A stretch of 64,000 nt of DNA from Pseudoselenomonas ruminantium (lineage in GTDB: Bacteria; Bacillota; Negativicutes; Selenomonadales; Selenomonadaceae), in NCBI GenBank assembly GCA_015058655.1, contig SVBX01000004.1, forward strand, positions 62,001 through 126,000. The letters are read 5' to 3'. The notes below the pieces were generated by a model. The model worked only from the letters and a program-made list of their open reading frames with translations. It was not told the origin of the DNA and did no database searches. Shown one piece after another: positions 51,279-59,170 of this stretch. The stretch's first letter is position 1, and every line of letters starts with the position of its first letter. A program made the translations under genes and the position numbers.

Positions 51279-51473
51279 TGCTCGGGTGAGCGTGCTAAGG
51301 CGTTCGGGGCACAGGCATAGCAGCGCTTCACTTGGGAATTTACCATAGAATCTAAGCTTCCGCTGCGCGGTGCTTTGCTTCGCATAGCGCCGCTTGCGCT
51401 CGCTAAGATTTATGGTAAATTTCCAAACGCTCAGCTTATGCTATGCCTGTGTCCCTCACTCACTGTAGCATAA
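51279..51473. repeat. palindromic repeat element
   Basis: Shares CTAAGGCGTTC, GGCATAGCAGCGCTTCACTT and the inverse CTTATGCTATGCC-CCCTCACTCAC with the tandem units at 32346-32661; a different AAATTTACCAT inner stem occupies the middle. No coding capacity seen. Confidence 0.7.
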
Positions 51474-51498
51474 ACTATGATAAACTGGAGGGGTGGAC

Positions 51499-51840
51499 AT
51501 GCACGAGATGTCCCTGGCAGAAGGGATTCTGAAGATTGCGCTGGAATATGCCGAAGATAATGAAGCAAAAAAAGTGGAGGAAATCGGACTGCTGATTGGG
51601 GAAATGAGCGGTGTGGTGGTGGACTCTCTGGACTTTGGCTTCAAGATGCTGGCCAAGGGCACCATCGCCGAAGGGGCCAAGCTCGTGGTAAAGGAGATAC
51701 CCCTCATAGGCCGCTGCACCAAGTGCGGTGAGGAAATGCATGTGGACCACTACGATTTCTGGTGCAAGAAATGCGGTGACGGGGTGCTGGAGATCATCTC
51801 CGGACGGGAGATGCAGGTGGAATATCTGGAGGTAGAATAG
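51499..51840 (+). CDS. hypA: hydrogenase nickel-insertion protein HypA
   Basis: 113 residues from ATG 51499 behind GGAGGGG; a GTG 6 bp earlier falls within that site. Delivers nickel with HypB. MHEMSLAEGI has the essential His2, and the zinc site is CTKC...CKKC near residues 74-93. Its stop codon is immediately followed by the hypB start. Confidence 0.95.
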   Translation: MHEMSLAEGILKIALEYAEDNEAKKVEEIGLLIGEMSGVVVDSLDFGFKMLAKGTIAEGAKLVVKEIPLIGRCTKCGEEMHVDHYDFWCKKCGDGVLEIISGREMQVEYLEVE

Positions 51841-52488
51841 ATGGAAATACAGGTCATGAAGAATATCCTGGGAGAAAATGACCGGGTGGCGGCAGAAAAT
51901 CAGGCCATGTTTGCTGAAAAGGGGATTTTCGTGCTGAACCTCATGGGTTCGCCGGGGGCAGGGAAAACTTCCCTGCTGGAGAAGACCATGGAAAAGCTCC
52001 GGGACAAGGTGAAGATGGCGGTTATTGAAGGCGACCTCTACACCAGCAAGGATGCAGAGCGCATCGACAAGTATGGGGTGCCGGTCATACAGATAAATAC
52101 CGCTGGTGGCTGCCATCTGGATGCACCCATGGTGCAGAAGGTGGCAAAGAAGCTGGACCTTGATGAGCTGGAGCTCCTGATTGTGGAAAATGTGGGCAAT
52201 CTGGTCTGCCCGGCGGAATTTGCCGTGGGGGAGAATGAGAAGGCGGTGGTGCTGTCCATCACCGAGGGGGCGGATAAGCCCATGAAGTACCCGCTGATTT
52301 TCAAGGAGTCGGCTATTGCTTTGCTGAATAAGGTGGATTTGTTGCCATATTGCGACTTCGATATGGCGGGGGCGAAGGAGGATATTGATACGCTTCATCC
52401 CGGGATGCGGGTGATTGAGGTTTCCTGCAGCAAGGGTGATGGGGTGGATGAATGGTGTGAGTGGCTTTTGTCCAAGGTGAAGAAGTAG
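51841..52488 (+). CDS. hypB: hydrogenase maturation GTPase HypB (without N-terminal metal site)
   Basis: 215 residues. P-loop LMGSPGAGKTSLLEKTM at about 32-48, VIEGDLYTSKDAERI, NVGNLVCPAEFAVGE and NKVDLLPYCDFD define the SIMIBI GTPase that drives nickel insertion. The N-terminal CxxCGC motif and His-rich region of many HypB proteins are missing; a CxxCGC motif occurs instead in the small protein at 50982. Confidence 0.95.
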   Translation: MEIQVMKNILGENDRVAAENQAMFAEKGIFVLNLMGSPGAGKTSLLEKTMEKLRDKVKMAVIEGDLYTSKDAERIDKYGVPVIQINTAGGCHLDAPMVQKVAKKLDLDELELLIVENVGNLVCPAEFAVGENEKAVVLSITEGADKPMKYPLIFKESAIALLNKVDLLPYCDFDMAGAKEDIDTLHPGMRVIEVSCSKGDGVDEWCEWLLSKVKK

Positions 52489-52677
52489 GCCCTCTTTGTG
52501 AGGTTACGGCTGTTCATTTTCTCTGGCGCAGAGAAAACGAACCAAAAGAGACAGCGGACTGAAATCACATCGTGTGATTTCCGCGTCCGCGGGGCCCATC
52601 CATGGGCCCTGGGGTTCGGGAGTTCGGCCTCGCTGCCCTGGTGGGCAACATTGGGGATTGTTTTTGGGGGTGGATTT

Positions 52678-53295
52678 ATGGCGGAAGATTTTGGTTTTAG
52701 TGAAGCTGAGATTAAGGCTGAGCTGGATAAAGTCTTGCATCAGTCAGATATAACTGTGCTGGGTATTGGCAATGTGGTGCTCCGGGACGAGGGCTTTGGG
52801 GTTCGCGTGGCGGAGTATCTGGACAAGAATTACATCTTCCCGGAGAATGTGCAGATTGTGGATGGGGGCGTCCTGGGCATAGATCTGATGCAGTTTGTCA
52901 CGGATACGCAGAAGCTCCTGATCATTGATTCCATCAATGGCGGGGCAGAAGCGGGGACAACTTTCAGATTTGCCAATGATGAGGTATTGGCTCATTTCCA
53001 GGATAAGCTTTCTGCCCATGAGGTGGGCATACAGGATGTGCTGGCGGCGTTGGAGGTTACCGGGCGAAAGATACCTGAGGTAGTGGTGATAGGGGCGCAG
53101 CCCTTTGACCTTTCTGCCGGGGTGGAGCTTTCCACCGGCATGGCAGAGCTTTTGGAGCCTATGGCAGAGCAGGCCTTGAAGGAGCTGTCTGCCTGGGGCG
53201 TGGTGCCGGAGGAGCGCTTCGGAGAGATTGAGCAGGATCTGTCTGTAGTGGCAGAAGAATTAGTGAGGAAAGAGGCAGAAAAGCCTTCCCCTTGA
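52678..53295 (+). CDS. hyaD: hydrogenase maturation endopeptidase (HyaD/HupD)
   Basis: 205 residues from ATG 52678 behind GGGGGTGG. Cleaves the C-terminal tail of the large subunit after nickel insertion. LGIGNVVLRDEGFGVRVAEY carries the nickel-sensing Glu/Asp, VDGGVLGIDLM and VIGAQPFDLSAGVELS are the other conserved segments. The 190 bp before it contain several palindromes but no gene. Confidence 0.93.
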   Translation: MAEDFGFSEAEIKAELDKVLHQSDITVLGIGNVVLRDEGFGVRVAEYLDKNYIFPENVQIVDGGVLGIDLMQFVTDTQKLLIIDSINGGAEAGTTFRFANDEVLAHFQDKLSAHEVGIQDVLAALEVTGRKIPEVVVIGAQPFDLSAGVELSTGMAELLEPMAEQALKELSAWGVVPEERFGEIEQDLSVVAEELVRKEAEKPSP

Positions 53296-53331
53296 GGGGA
53301 AGGCAAAACATAAATAATAGGGGGCGTGCGT

Positions 53332-53574
53332 ATGTGTTTAGCTGTTCCTGCTAAACTTTTGGAAGTTGATGGTGCATTGGGCAAGGTGGAGCTTTCCGGG
53401 GTGACCCGGGAGGTGAGCATGATGCTCCTGCCGGAGGCAAAGGTGGGGGACCATGTGCTGGTTCACGCCGGCTTTGCCATGCAGATAGTGGACGAGAAGG
53501 AATTTGAGGAAATGAATGCCCTGCTGGCAGAGATGCACGGGGCGCCGAGGACGGTGAACGAGCTTGGCAGCTGA
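53332..53574 (+). CDS. hypC: hydrogenase maturation chaperone HypC
   Basis: 80 residues. Starts MCLAVPAKLLEVDG with the essential Cys2, and VGDHVLVHAGFAMQIVDEKE is the OB-fold hallmark. Holds the Fe(CN)2CO fragment with HypD. ATG 53332 is preceded by AGGGGGCG. Overlaps hypD by 11 bp. Confidence 0.95.
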   Translation: MCLAVPAKLLEVDGALGKVELSGVTREVSMMLLPEAKVGDHVLVHAGFAMQIVDEKEFEEMNALLAEMHGAPRTVNELGS

Positions 53575-54688
53575 ACTGAGCCGCGCGCAGCAGCGGCAGG
53601 TGGCGGGTGAGCTGGTGGCTGAGATTGGGCGCCTGGGGTCAAAGTGCGGGCGTCATCTGCGCTTCATGGAGGTCTGCGGCACCCATACTGTTTCCATCTT
53701 TAGGGCGGGTATCCGCCAGATGTTGCCGGATACGGTGGAGCTGGTGTCCGGCCCCGGCTGTCCTGTCTGCGTCACCCCGGATGAGTACATGGATAAGGCC
53801 ATCGCCTATGCCCGGCGGGAAGATGTTATCATCACTACCTTTGGTGATATGCTGAAGGTCCCCGGCACCGAGTCCAGTCTGAGCGAAGCCAAGGCAGCGG
53901 GGGCGGATATCCGCATCGTGTATTCCCCCTTGGACAGCCTGCAGGTGGCGAAAGAGAATCCCGACAAAAAGGTTATCTTCCTGGCGGTAGGTTTCGAGAC
54001 TACTGCCCCAACGGCGGCGGCTACGGTGTTGGCGGCAGAGCAGGCAGGGCTGAAGAACCTCTATATGCTCTCGGCTCAGAAACTGGTGCCTCCGGCCCTG
54101 CGGCTGCTCATTGATGACCCGGAGGTGCTGGTGGACGGCTTTATCCTGCCGGGGCATGTGTCCGTGGTGACGGGCACTGAGGTCTTCCGCTTTTTGGAAA
54201 CGGAGTACCATATCCCCGGGGTGGTGACAGGCTTCGAGCCCTTGCAGATACTCCGCTCTCTTTATAGGCTGACCAAGCAGGTGGCAGAGGGAGTGGCAAA
54301 AATAGAAAATGAATACGGCAGTGTGGTGAAGCCAGAGGGCAATCCCACCTCCTTGGCAGTGATGGAAAAGGTCTACGAACCTGTGGCCGCCAAGTGGCGC
54401 GGCATTGGGGAAATTCCCGCCTCGGGGCTGAAGATGCGGGAGACTTACAAGGCCTATGATATCGAGGAAGTCCTGCCCCTGCCGGCGGGGCAGCTGCCGG
54501 CCCCTAAAAAGACGGGCTGCCGTTGCGGTGAGGTGCTGAAGGGTATAGTCACCCCCCATGACTGCCCCCTCTTTGGCAAGGCCTGCGTGCCCACCCACGC
54601 CATCGGCCCTTGCATGGTGTCGGTGGAAGGAGTCTGCGCTGCCTGGTATAAATACGGGAAGGGAATCTTTAGCTATGGCAATCAATAA
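53564..54688 (+). CDS. hypD: hydrogenase maturation protein HypD
   Basis: 374 residues from a TTG overlapping hypC. Fe-S scaffold on which the active-site iron receives CN and CO. FMEVCGTHTVSIFRAGIR, SGPGCPVCVTPDEY and FETTAPTAAA are classic; cluster Cys appear in KKTGCRCGEVLKGI, HDCPLFGKACVP and IGPCMVSVEGVCAAW. Overlaps hypE by 14 bp. Confidence 0.95.
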   Translation: MAAELSRAQQRQVAGELVAEIGRLGSKCGRHLRFMEVCGTHTVSIFRAGIRQMLPDTVELVSGPGCPVCVTPDEYMDKAIAYARREDVIITTFGDMLKVPGTESSLSEAKAAGADIRIVYSPLDSLQVAKENPDKKVIFLAVGFETTAPTAAATVLAAEQAGLKNLYMLSAQKLVPPALRLLIDDPEVLVDGFILPGHVSVVTGTEVFRFLETEYHIPGVVTGFEPLQILRSLYRLTKQVAEGVAKIENEYGSVVKPEGNPTSLAVMEKVYEPVAAKWRGIGEIPASGLKMRETYKAYDIEEVLPLPAGQLPAPKKTGCRCGEVLKGIVTPHDCPLFGKACVPTHAIGPCMVSVEGVCAAWYKYGKGIFSYGNQ

Positions 54689-55694
54689 CGAACATGAATA
54701 TATCACCCTGGCTCACGGGGCAGGGGGAAAAATCAGCCAGGAGCTCATGGAGCAGGTCATCCTGCCGGAGTTTGGCAACCCTATCCTCAACGAAATGCAT
54801 GATGGAGCAAGGCTTTCCCTCTCCGGCAAGCTGGCTTTCACCACGGATTCCTATGTGGTGCAGCCTTTGTTCTTCAACGGGGGAAATATCGGCAAGCTGG
54901 CGGTTTGCGGCACGGTGAATGACCTGGCCATGACCGGGGCGGTGCCCCGCTATATCTCCGCCGGAGTGATTCTGGAGGAAGGCTTCCCCGTGGAGGAATT
55001 GCGGAAAATCGCCCATACCATGAAGGAGATGGCAGAGGAAGCGGGCATTGCCATTGTCACCGGCGACACCAAGGTGGTGGAGCGGGGCAAGTGCGACGGC
55101 ATCTATATCAATACGGCAGGCATCGGCGAGTTGATTGAAGGCGTGGAAATCTCCCCTAAGAAGGTGAAGCCGGGCATGAAAGTGCTGCTCTCGGGCTACC
55201 TGGGCGATCATGCGGCTGCTATCCTGGCGGGCCGCCACGGTCTGGAACTGCCTGACTACATCAAGACGGACTGCGCCCCGCTGGCAGGGCTTACTCAAGC
55301 CCTGCTGCAAGCTGCTCCCCATACGGCAGTACTCCGCGACCCTACCCGCGGCGGCGTGGCGGCAGTGCTGAATGAAATCGCCGCTGCCAGCCAGTGCGGC
55401 ATCATCATCGAAGAAGAAGACATCCCCGTACGGGACGAAGTGCAGGGAGTCTGCGATATTTTAGGCTTTGACCCCCTGTATCTGGCCAACGAGGGCAAGT
55501 GCGTTGCCTTCGTGCCGGAAGAAGAAGCCGAGGCGGCTCTTGAAGCCATGCAGCAAAGCCCCTATGGCAAAGAGGCCCGCATCATCGGCGAGACCACAGA
55601 GAAAGCCCCCGGCCAGGTAGCCCTCCGTACCGCCATCGGCGGCCTGCGGGTGGTGGATATGCCTTTGGGGAATTTGGTGCCGAGGATTTGCTGA
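54675..55694 (+). CDS. hypE: hydrogenase maturation protein HypE
   Basis: 339 residues from ATG 54675. Dehydrates the carbamoyl group, delivered by HypF, to a thiocyanate on its last Cys. AHGAGGKISQELMEQVILPE and TTDSYVV are N-terminal ATP-site motifs, RDPTRGGVAAVLNEIA is central, and the protein ends VPRIC with the working Cys. HypF is not in the window, so it must be elsewhere. Confidence 0.95.
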   Translation: MAINNEHEYITLAHGAGGKISQELMEQVILPEFGNPILNEMHDGARLSLSGKLAFTTDSYVVQPLFFNGGNIGKLAVCGTVNDLAMTGAVPRYISAGVILEEGFPVEELRKIAHTMKEMAEEAGIAIVTGDTKVVERGKCDGIYINTAGIGELIEGVEISPKKVKPGMKVLLSGYLGDHAAAILAGRHGLELPDYIKTDCAPLAGLTQALLQAAPHTAVLRDPTRGGVAAVLNEIAAASQCGIIIEEEDIPVRDEVQGVCDILGFDPLYLANEGKCVAFVPEEEAEAALEAMQQSPYGKEARIIGETTEKAPGQVALRTAIGGLRVVDMPLGNLVPRIC

Positions 55695-55744
55695 GGGGGC
55701 ACTGCAGGGCGAAAGGCAGCGCTTCAAGTTGCAGGGCCTGGTGG

Positions 55745-55776
55745 AGAAAAGCAAAAAATGGTCTTGCTTTTCCTTT
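55745..55776 (+). terminator. terminator of the hyp operon
   Basis: GAAAAGCAA/TTGCTTTTC then CTTTT. Its right arm overlaps the -35 of the next promoter. Confidence 0.65.
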
Positions 55777-55792
55777 TGATTCATTGTATTAT
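55764..55792 (+). promoter_or_regulatory. promoter of a small RNA or leader
   Basis: TTGCTT, 17 bp, TATTAT. Confidence 0.6.
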
Positions 55793-55798
55793 AGGTAA

Positions 55799-55885
55799 GG
55801 GAGGCGCATTGCCCTCGTGGCAATGTGTGGCAGAAGGTATAGAGGCTGCGAAAGCGGGGACGTTCGGTTGTCCCCGCTTTTGTGT
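55799..55885 (+). ncRNA. candidate small RNA / attenuated leader
   Basis: Starting just after the promoter at 55764-55792, about 85 nt fold as GCATTGCC-CTCGT-GGCAATGT, a linker GGCAGAAGGTATAGAGGCTG, then a strong terminator AAAGCGGGGAC/GTCCCCGCTTTT. It ends 48 bp before the guanylate-kinase-like gene, so it is either an independent sRNA or a terminator-controlled leader of that gene. No known riboswitch class is recognised. Confidence 0.5.
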
Positions 55886-55932
55886 GCGTAAAAATGATTT
55901 GTCTGTATTATGAAGTTCGTGCAAGGAGATTT

Positions 55933-56517
55933 ATGAAGACCAGTACCTTATACGCACTGATGGGGCCCCGGGGAGCGGGGGCCACTACTTTGGTAAAGAT
56001 GGCTATGGATATGGGGATAAACTATGTTCCCGTCTACACTACGGAATGGCTACACGGTCGCTCACGCCGGGGGGCACTGCTGAAGCGCATGGAACCTGAG
56101 ACTTTCAATGATGAGCGCTTCTTTGCCCAGACGGGCTGGCGTGGATATCAGTACGGCTGGTACAAAGAGGATATCCTGGAGGCCATGGCTACATATCGCT
56201 GCAACCTCATATTGCTGAACGAGGCTGCCATTCCCACTTTTCGCCAGCTGCTGAGGCGCAATCTGGTGGTCATCCATCTCATGGCAGATTACACCACTCT
56301 GATAGAGCGCATGGGAGCGGATAAGATTCCCCCTGAGCAGATTCAGGAAGAGCTGAAGTACATTGAGGAAAACAAGGTCCTCGATGGCTGGAAGCAGGCA
56401 GATTTCGTCATCAAGAACATGGGGACGAAAGAGACGGCCTTTCAGCAGCTGTTGGCTATTATGGGGCTTACCAGAGCTTTGTCGGCAGAAGAACTGAAAG
56501 AACAATTGAGCACGTAA
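55933..56517 (+). CDS. guanylate kinase-like protein with altered P-loop
   Basis: 194 residues from ATG 55933 behind AAGGAGA. The P-loop region ALMGPRGAGATTLVK has Ala17 where kinases have the catalytic Lys; YTTEWLHGRSRRG and FAQTGWRGYQYGW stand where guanylate kinase has its GMP-binding TTR and E-x-H-G-x-Y-G segments. The overall layout suggests a guanylate kinase relative that may bind nucleotide but be catalytically weak or inactive. Role unknown. Confidence 0.65.
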   Translation: MKTSTLYALMGPRGAGATTLVKMAMDMGINYVPVYTTEWLHGRSRRGALLKRMEPETFNDERFFAQTGWRGYQYGWYKEDILEAMATYRCNLILLNEAAIPTFRQLLRRNLVVIHLMADYTTLIERMGADKIPPEQIQEELKYIEENKVLDGWKQADFVIKNMGTKETAFQQLLAIMGLTRALSAEELKEQLST

Positions 56518-56519
56518 AA

Positions 56520-56555
56520 AACGCTGACCGCTTTTTGGAACGGTCAGCGTTTTTT
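56520..56555. terminator. bidirectional terminator
   Basis: AACGCTGACCG/CGGTCAGCGTT with TTTT following, between the convergent kinase-like gene and pfkA. Confidence 0.9.
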
Positions 56556-56597
56556 GCAACTGCGAAGAGTTTGCTCTTTGCAGTTGCGTATAGATTT

Positions 56598-57560
56598 TTA
56601 GAACAGCACCTTGGCCAGGTGTGTGTACTCGGGGTCGAGTTTTTTCTTGTTGGTCACCGCGTCATGCAGGTTGATGGTCACCACATGGCCCTTGCTGAAG
56701 CCGAAGACGATGTCGGACAGGCCGGAGATAAGAGCCAGCGCGGCCTGCTCGCCCAGCTGGCTGGCGCGGACACGGTCCAGGACCGTGGGGGACCCCCCAC
56801 GCTGGATGTGGCCCAGCACGGACACGCGGGTGTCGATGCCAGTCTTTTCGCCGATGTAGGCGCCTACATCCTGGGCATTGCCGGCACCTTCTGCCAGCAC
56901 CACCAGGATGTAGCGCTTGCCTGCATCATAGGCTGCCTTCATGTCGGTGCAGATCTTGTCCAGGTCGTACTCTTCCTCGGGAATGAGGATGTACTCGGCG
57001 CCGCCGGAGATGCCGGCCACCGTAGCCAGCCAACCGGAATTGCGGCCCATGACCTCCAGCACGATCACGCGGCGGTGGGCGCTGGCGGTGTCACGGAGCT
57101 TGTTGATGGCATCGATGATGGTGTTGGCGGCGGTGTCGCAGCCGATGGTATAGTCAGAGCCCCACACATCGTTGTCGATGGTGCCCGGCAGGCCTACGAT
57201 GGGGATGCCGGTTTCTTCGGACAGCAGGGAGGCACCGCGCAGGGAACCGTCACCGCCGATGACGCAGAGACCCTGGATGCCGCGGTCCACCAGATGCTGG
57301 AAGCCCATCATGCGGCCCTCGGGAGTCTTCCAGCGCTTGCAGCGGGCAGTGCCCAAAAAGGTGCCGCCCCGCTGGATGATGTCGCCCACATCCTTGGACT
57401 CCATCTTGTACATATCCTCTTCCAGCAGGCCATGGTAGCCGTTGTTGATGCCCCAGACCTCGACGCCCTCATAGAGAGCGGTACGGACTACGGCGCGGGC
57501 AGCCGCATTCATGCCAGGGCTGTCGCCGCCGCTGGTCATTACTGCAATACTCTTCAGCAT
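56598..57560 (-). CDS. pfkA: ATP-dependent 6-phosphofructokinase
   Basis: 320 residues, normal length. Phosphorylates fructose 6-phosphate in glycolysis. TSGGDSPGMNAA (ATP loop), VIGGDGSLRGA with the Gly that selects ATP rather than pyrophosphate, and PGTIDNDVWGSDYTIGCDTA with catalytic Asp129 are present; VMGRNSGWLA and LGHIQRGGSPT bind the sugar phosphate and effectors. Starts behind GAGGAGG. Confidence 0.97.
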   Translation of the reverse strand: MLKSIAVMTSGGDSPGMNAAARAVVRTALYEGVEVWGINNGYHGLLEEDMYKMESKDVGDIIQRGGTFLGTARCKRWKTPEGRMMGFQHLVDRGIQGLCVIGGDGSLRGASLLSEETGIPIVGLPGTIDNDVWGSDYTIGCDTAANTIIDAINKLRDTASAHRRVIVLEVMGRNSGWLATVAGISGGAEYILIPEEEYDLDKICTDMKAAYDAGKRYILVVLAEGAGNAQDVGAYIGEKTGIDTRVSVLGHIQRGGSPTVLDRVRASQLGEQAALALISGLSDIVFGFSKGHVVTINLHDAVTNKKKLDPEYTHLAKVLF

Positions 57561-57700
57561 TGATGAATCCTCCTCAGATACTATAGAAATTTATCTTGTA
57601 TGAGCAAATGTGCATAAAGCGCGGGGTAATATTCCCGACAGGTTTATCATATCATAAAGTTGGAGGATTTACTAGAAAATAATTGGCAATCATAGCCCCC

Positions 57701-57730
57701 TTGACAGGGGCGTGTTTCCCGTGATAAATT
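57701..57730 (+). promoter_or_regulatory. promoter of the ZTP riboswitch / purH transcript
   Basis: TTGACA, 18 bp, TAAATT. Confidence 0.7.
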
Positions 57731-57734
57731 CTAG

Positions 57735-57836
57735 GTATCAGCTGTGTGACTGACGGTAGGGGAATACCCCAGGGGAGCACAGCAGCGAGAAGCCGACCGT
57801 CTGGGCAATTGCCTGGATCAGTGTCGGTTTTTTTAT
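57735..57836 (+). promoter_or_regulatory. ZTP (pfl) riboswitch with terminator
   Basis: TATCAGCTGTGTGACTGACG at the 5' side and GCCGACCGTCTGGGCA at the 3' side match the conserved halves of the pfl/ZTP aptamer. The last part can instead form CCGAC...GTCGG followed by seven T, so ZTP/ZMP binding would prevent termination. The gene downstream consumes ZMP (AICAR). Confidence 0.85.
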
Positions 57837-57854
57837 GTAAAAAAGGAGCGTATC

Positions 57855-59030
57855 ATGGCACAGGAAATGGAACTGAAGTATGGCTGCAATCCCAATCAGA
57901 AACCTGCCCGGGTTTTTATGGAGGGCGGGGATTTGCCCTTCAAGGTCTTGAATGGCCGTCCCGGCTATATCAACCTCTTGGATGCTCTGAACAGCTGGCA
58001 GCTGGTGCGGGAGCTGCGCGAGGCCACGGGGCTCCCTGCTGCCGCTTCCTTCAAGCATGTGAGCCCCGCCGGGGCTGCGGTGGCGGTGCCCCTGTCTGAG
58101 AGCCTGCAGAAGGCCTACTTCGTGGAAGGGGTGGAGCTGAGCCCCGTGGCTACGGCCTATATCCGCGCCCGTGGCGCTGACCGCATGTCCTCCTACGGCG
58201 ATTTCGTGGCTCTTTCCGATGAGTGCGATGCCCAGACTGCTTCCTTCCTGAAACGCGAGGTTTCTGATGGCATCATCGCTCCTTCTTACTCCGAGGAGGC
58301 GCTGGAAATCTTGAAGTCCAAGCGCAAGGGGACCTATCTGGTGCTGCAGATGGATGTGGATTACCAGCCTGAGGCCATCGAGCGCAAGCAGGTCTTCGGT
58401 GTGACCTTCGAGCAGCAGCGCAACGATGTGAAGATTACCGCGGAATGCCTTTCTGAGCGCCCTACCCAAAATAAGGAAATATCCGGGGATGCAGAGCGTG
58501 ACCTCCTCATTGCCCTCATCACCCTCAAGTACACCCAGTCCAACTCCGTCTGCTACGCCAAGGACGGCCAGGCCATCGGCATAGGCGCAGGCCAGCAGTC
58601 CCGTGTCCATTGCACCCGCCTGGCGGGCAATAAGGCAGATGTGTGGTATCTGCGCCAGAGCCCCCAGGTCCAGAATCTGCCCTTCCGCGAGGATGTGCGC
58701 CGCCCCGACCGCGATAACGCCATTGATGTCTATGTGGGCGAGGAGTGGCAGGACCTTTTGGAAACCGATGCCTGGAAGAATATCTTCACCGAAAAGCCGC
58801 CTGTCTTTACCCGCGAGGAAAAGGCAGCCTGGCTGAAGACTTTGAAGGGCGTCTCCCTTGGCTCTGATGCCTTCTTCCCCTTCGGCGACAATGTGGAGCG
58901 GGCCCACAAGAGCGGCGTGGAGTACATCGCCCAGGCCGGCGGCTCCATCAGGGATGACAATGTCATCGAAACCTGCGACAAGTACAACATCGCCATGGCT
59001 ATGACCCATATACGCCTTTTCCATCACTAA
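57855..59030 (+). CDS. purH: stand-alone AICAR transformylase (PurH-type, no IMP cyclohydrolase domain)
   Basis: 391 residues. Formylates AICAR with 10-formyl-THF, the penultimate step of purine synthesis. ELKYGCNPNQKPARVFM and SFKHVSPAGAAVAVPL (catalytic Lys-His) are AICARFT signatures, and YTQSNSVCYAKDGQAIGIGAGQQSR and a C-terminal PFGDNVERAHKSGVEYIAQ follow. The MGS-fold cyclohydrolase domain of normal PurH is absent, so a separate enzyme must close the ring. Controlled by the ZTP riboswitch just upstream. Confidence 0.9.
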   Translation: MAQEMELKYGCNPNQKPARVFMEGGDLPFKVLNGRPGYINLLDALNSWQLVRELREATGLPAAASFKHVSPAGAAVAVPLSESLQKAYFVEGVELSPVATAYIRARGADRMSSYGDFVALSDECDAQTASFLKREVSDGIIAPSYSEEALEILKSKRKGTYLVLQMDVDYQPEAIERKQVFGVTFEQQRNDVKITAECLSERPTQNKEISGDAERDLLIALITLKYTQSNSVCYAKDGQAIGIGAGQQSRVHCTRLAGNKADVWYLRQSPQVQNLPFREDVRRPDRDNAIDVYVGEEWQDLLETDAWKNIFTEKPPVFTREEKAAWLKTLKGVSLGSDAFFPFGDNVERAHKSGVEYIAQAGGSIRDDNVIETCDKYNIAMAMTHIRLFHH

Positions 59031-59170
59031 TCAAAACTTTAAGCAGGAAATGTCGATTTCATGACGAAATATACACCTATAGTACAGGATGAGCTACAAG
59101 ATTTATGTCAATATAGCTAGCCGGCTGGCAAGGGGATTGGATTGGCCGGTCGGCGCGGGAGGTGCTTTAG

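Noticed and set aside
55799-55885. Lysine riboswitch suggested by GGTATAGAGGCTGCGA
   Set aside because: Only a short resemblance to the 5' part of the L box; the element is far too short, and the downstream gene has no link to lysine.
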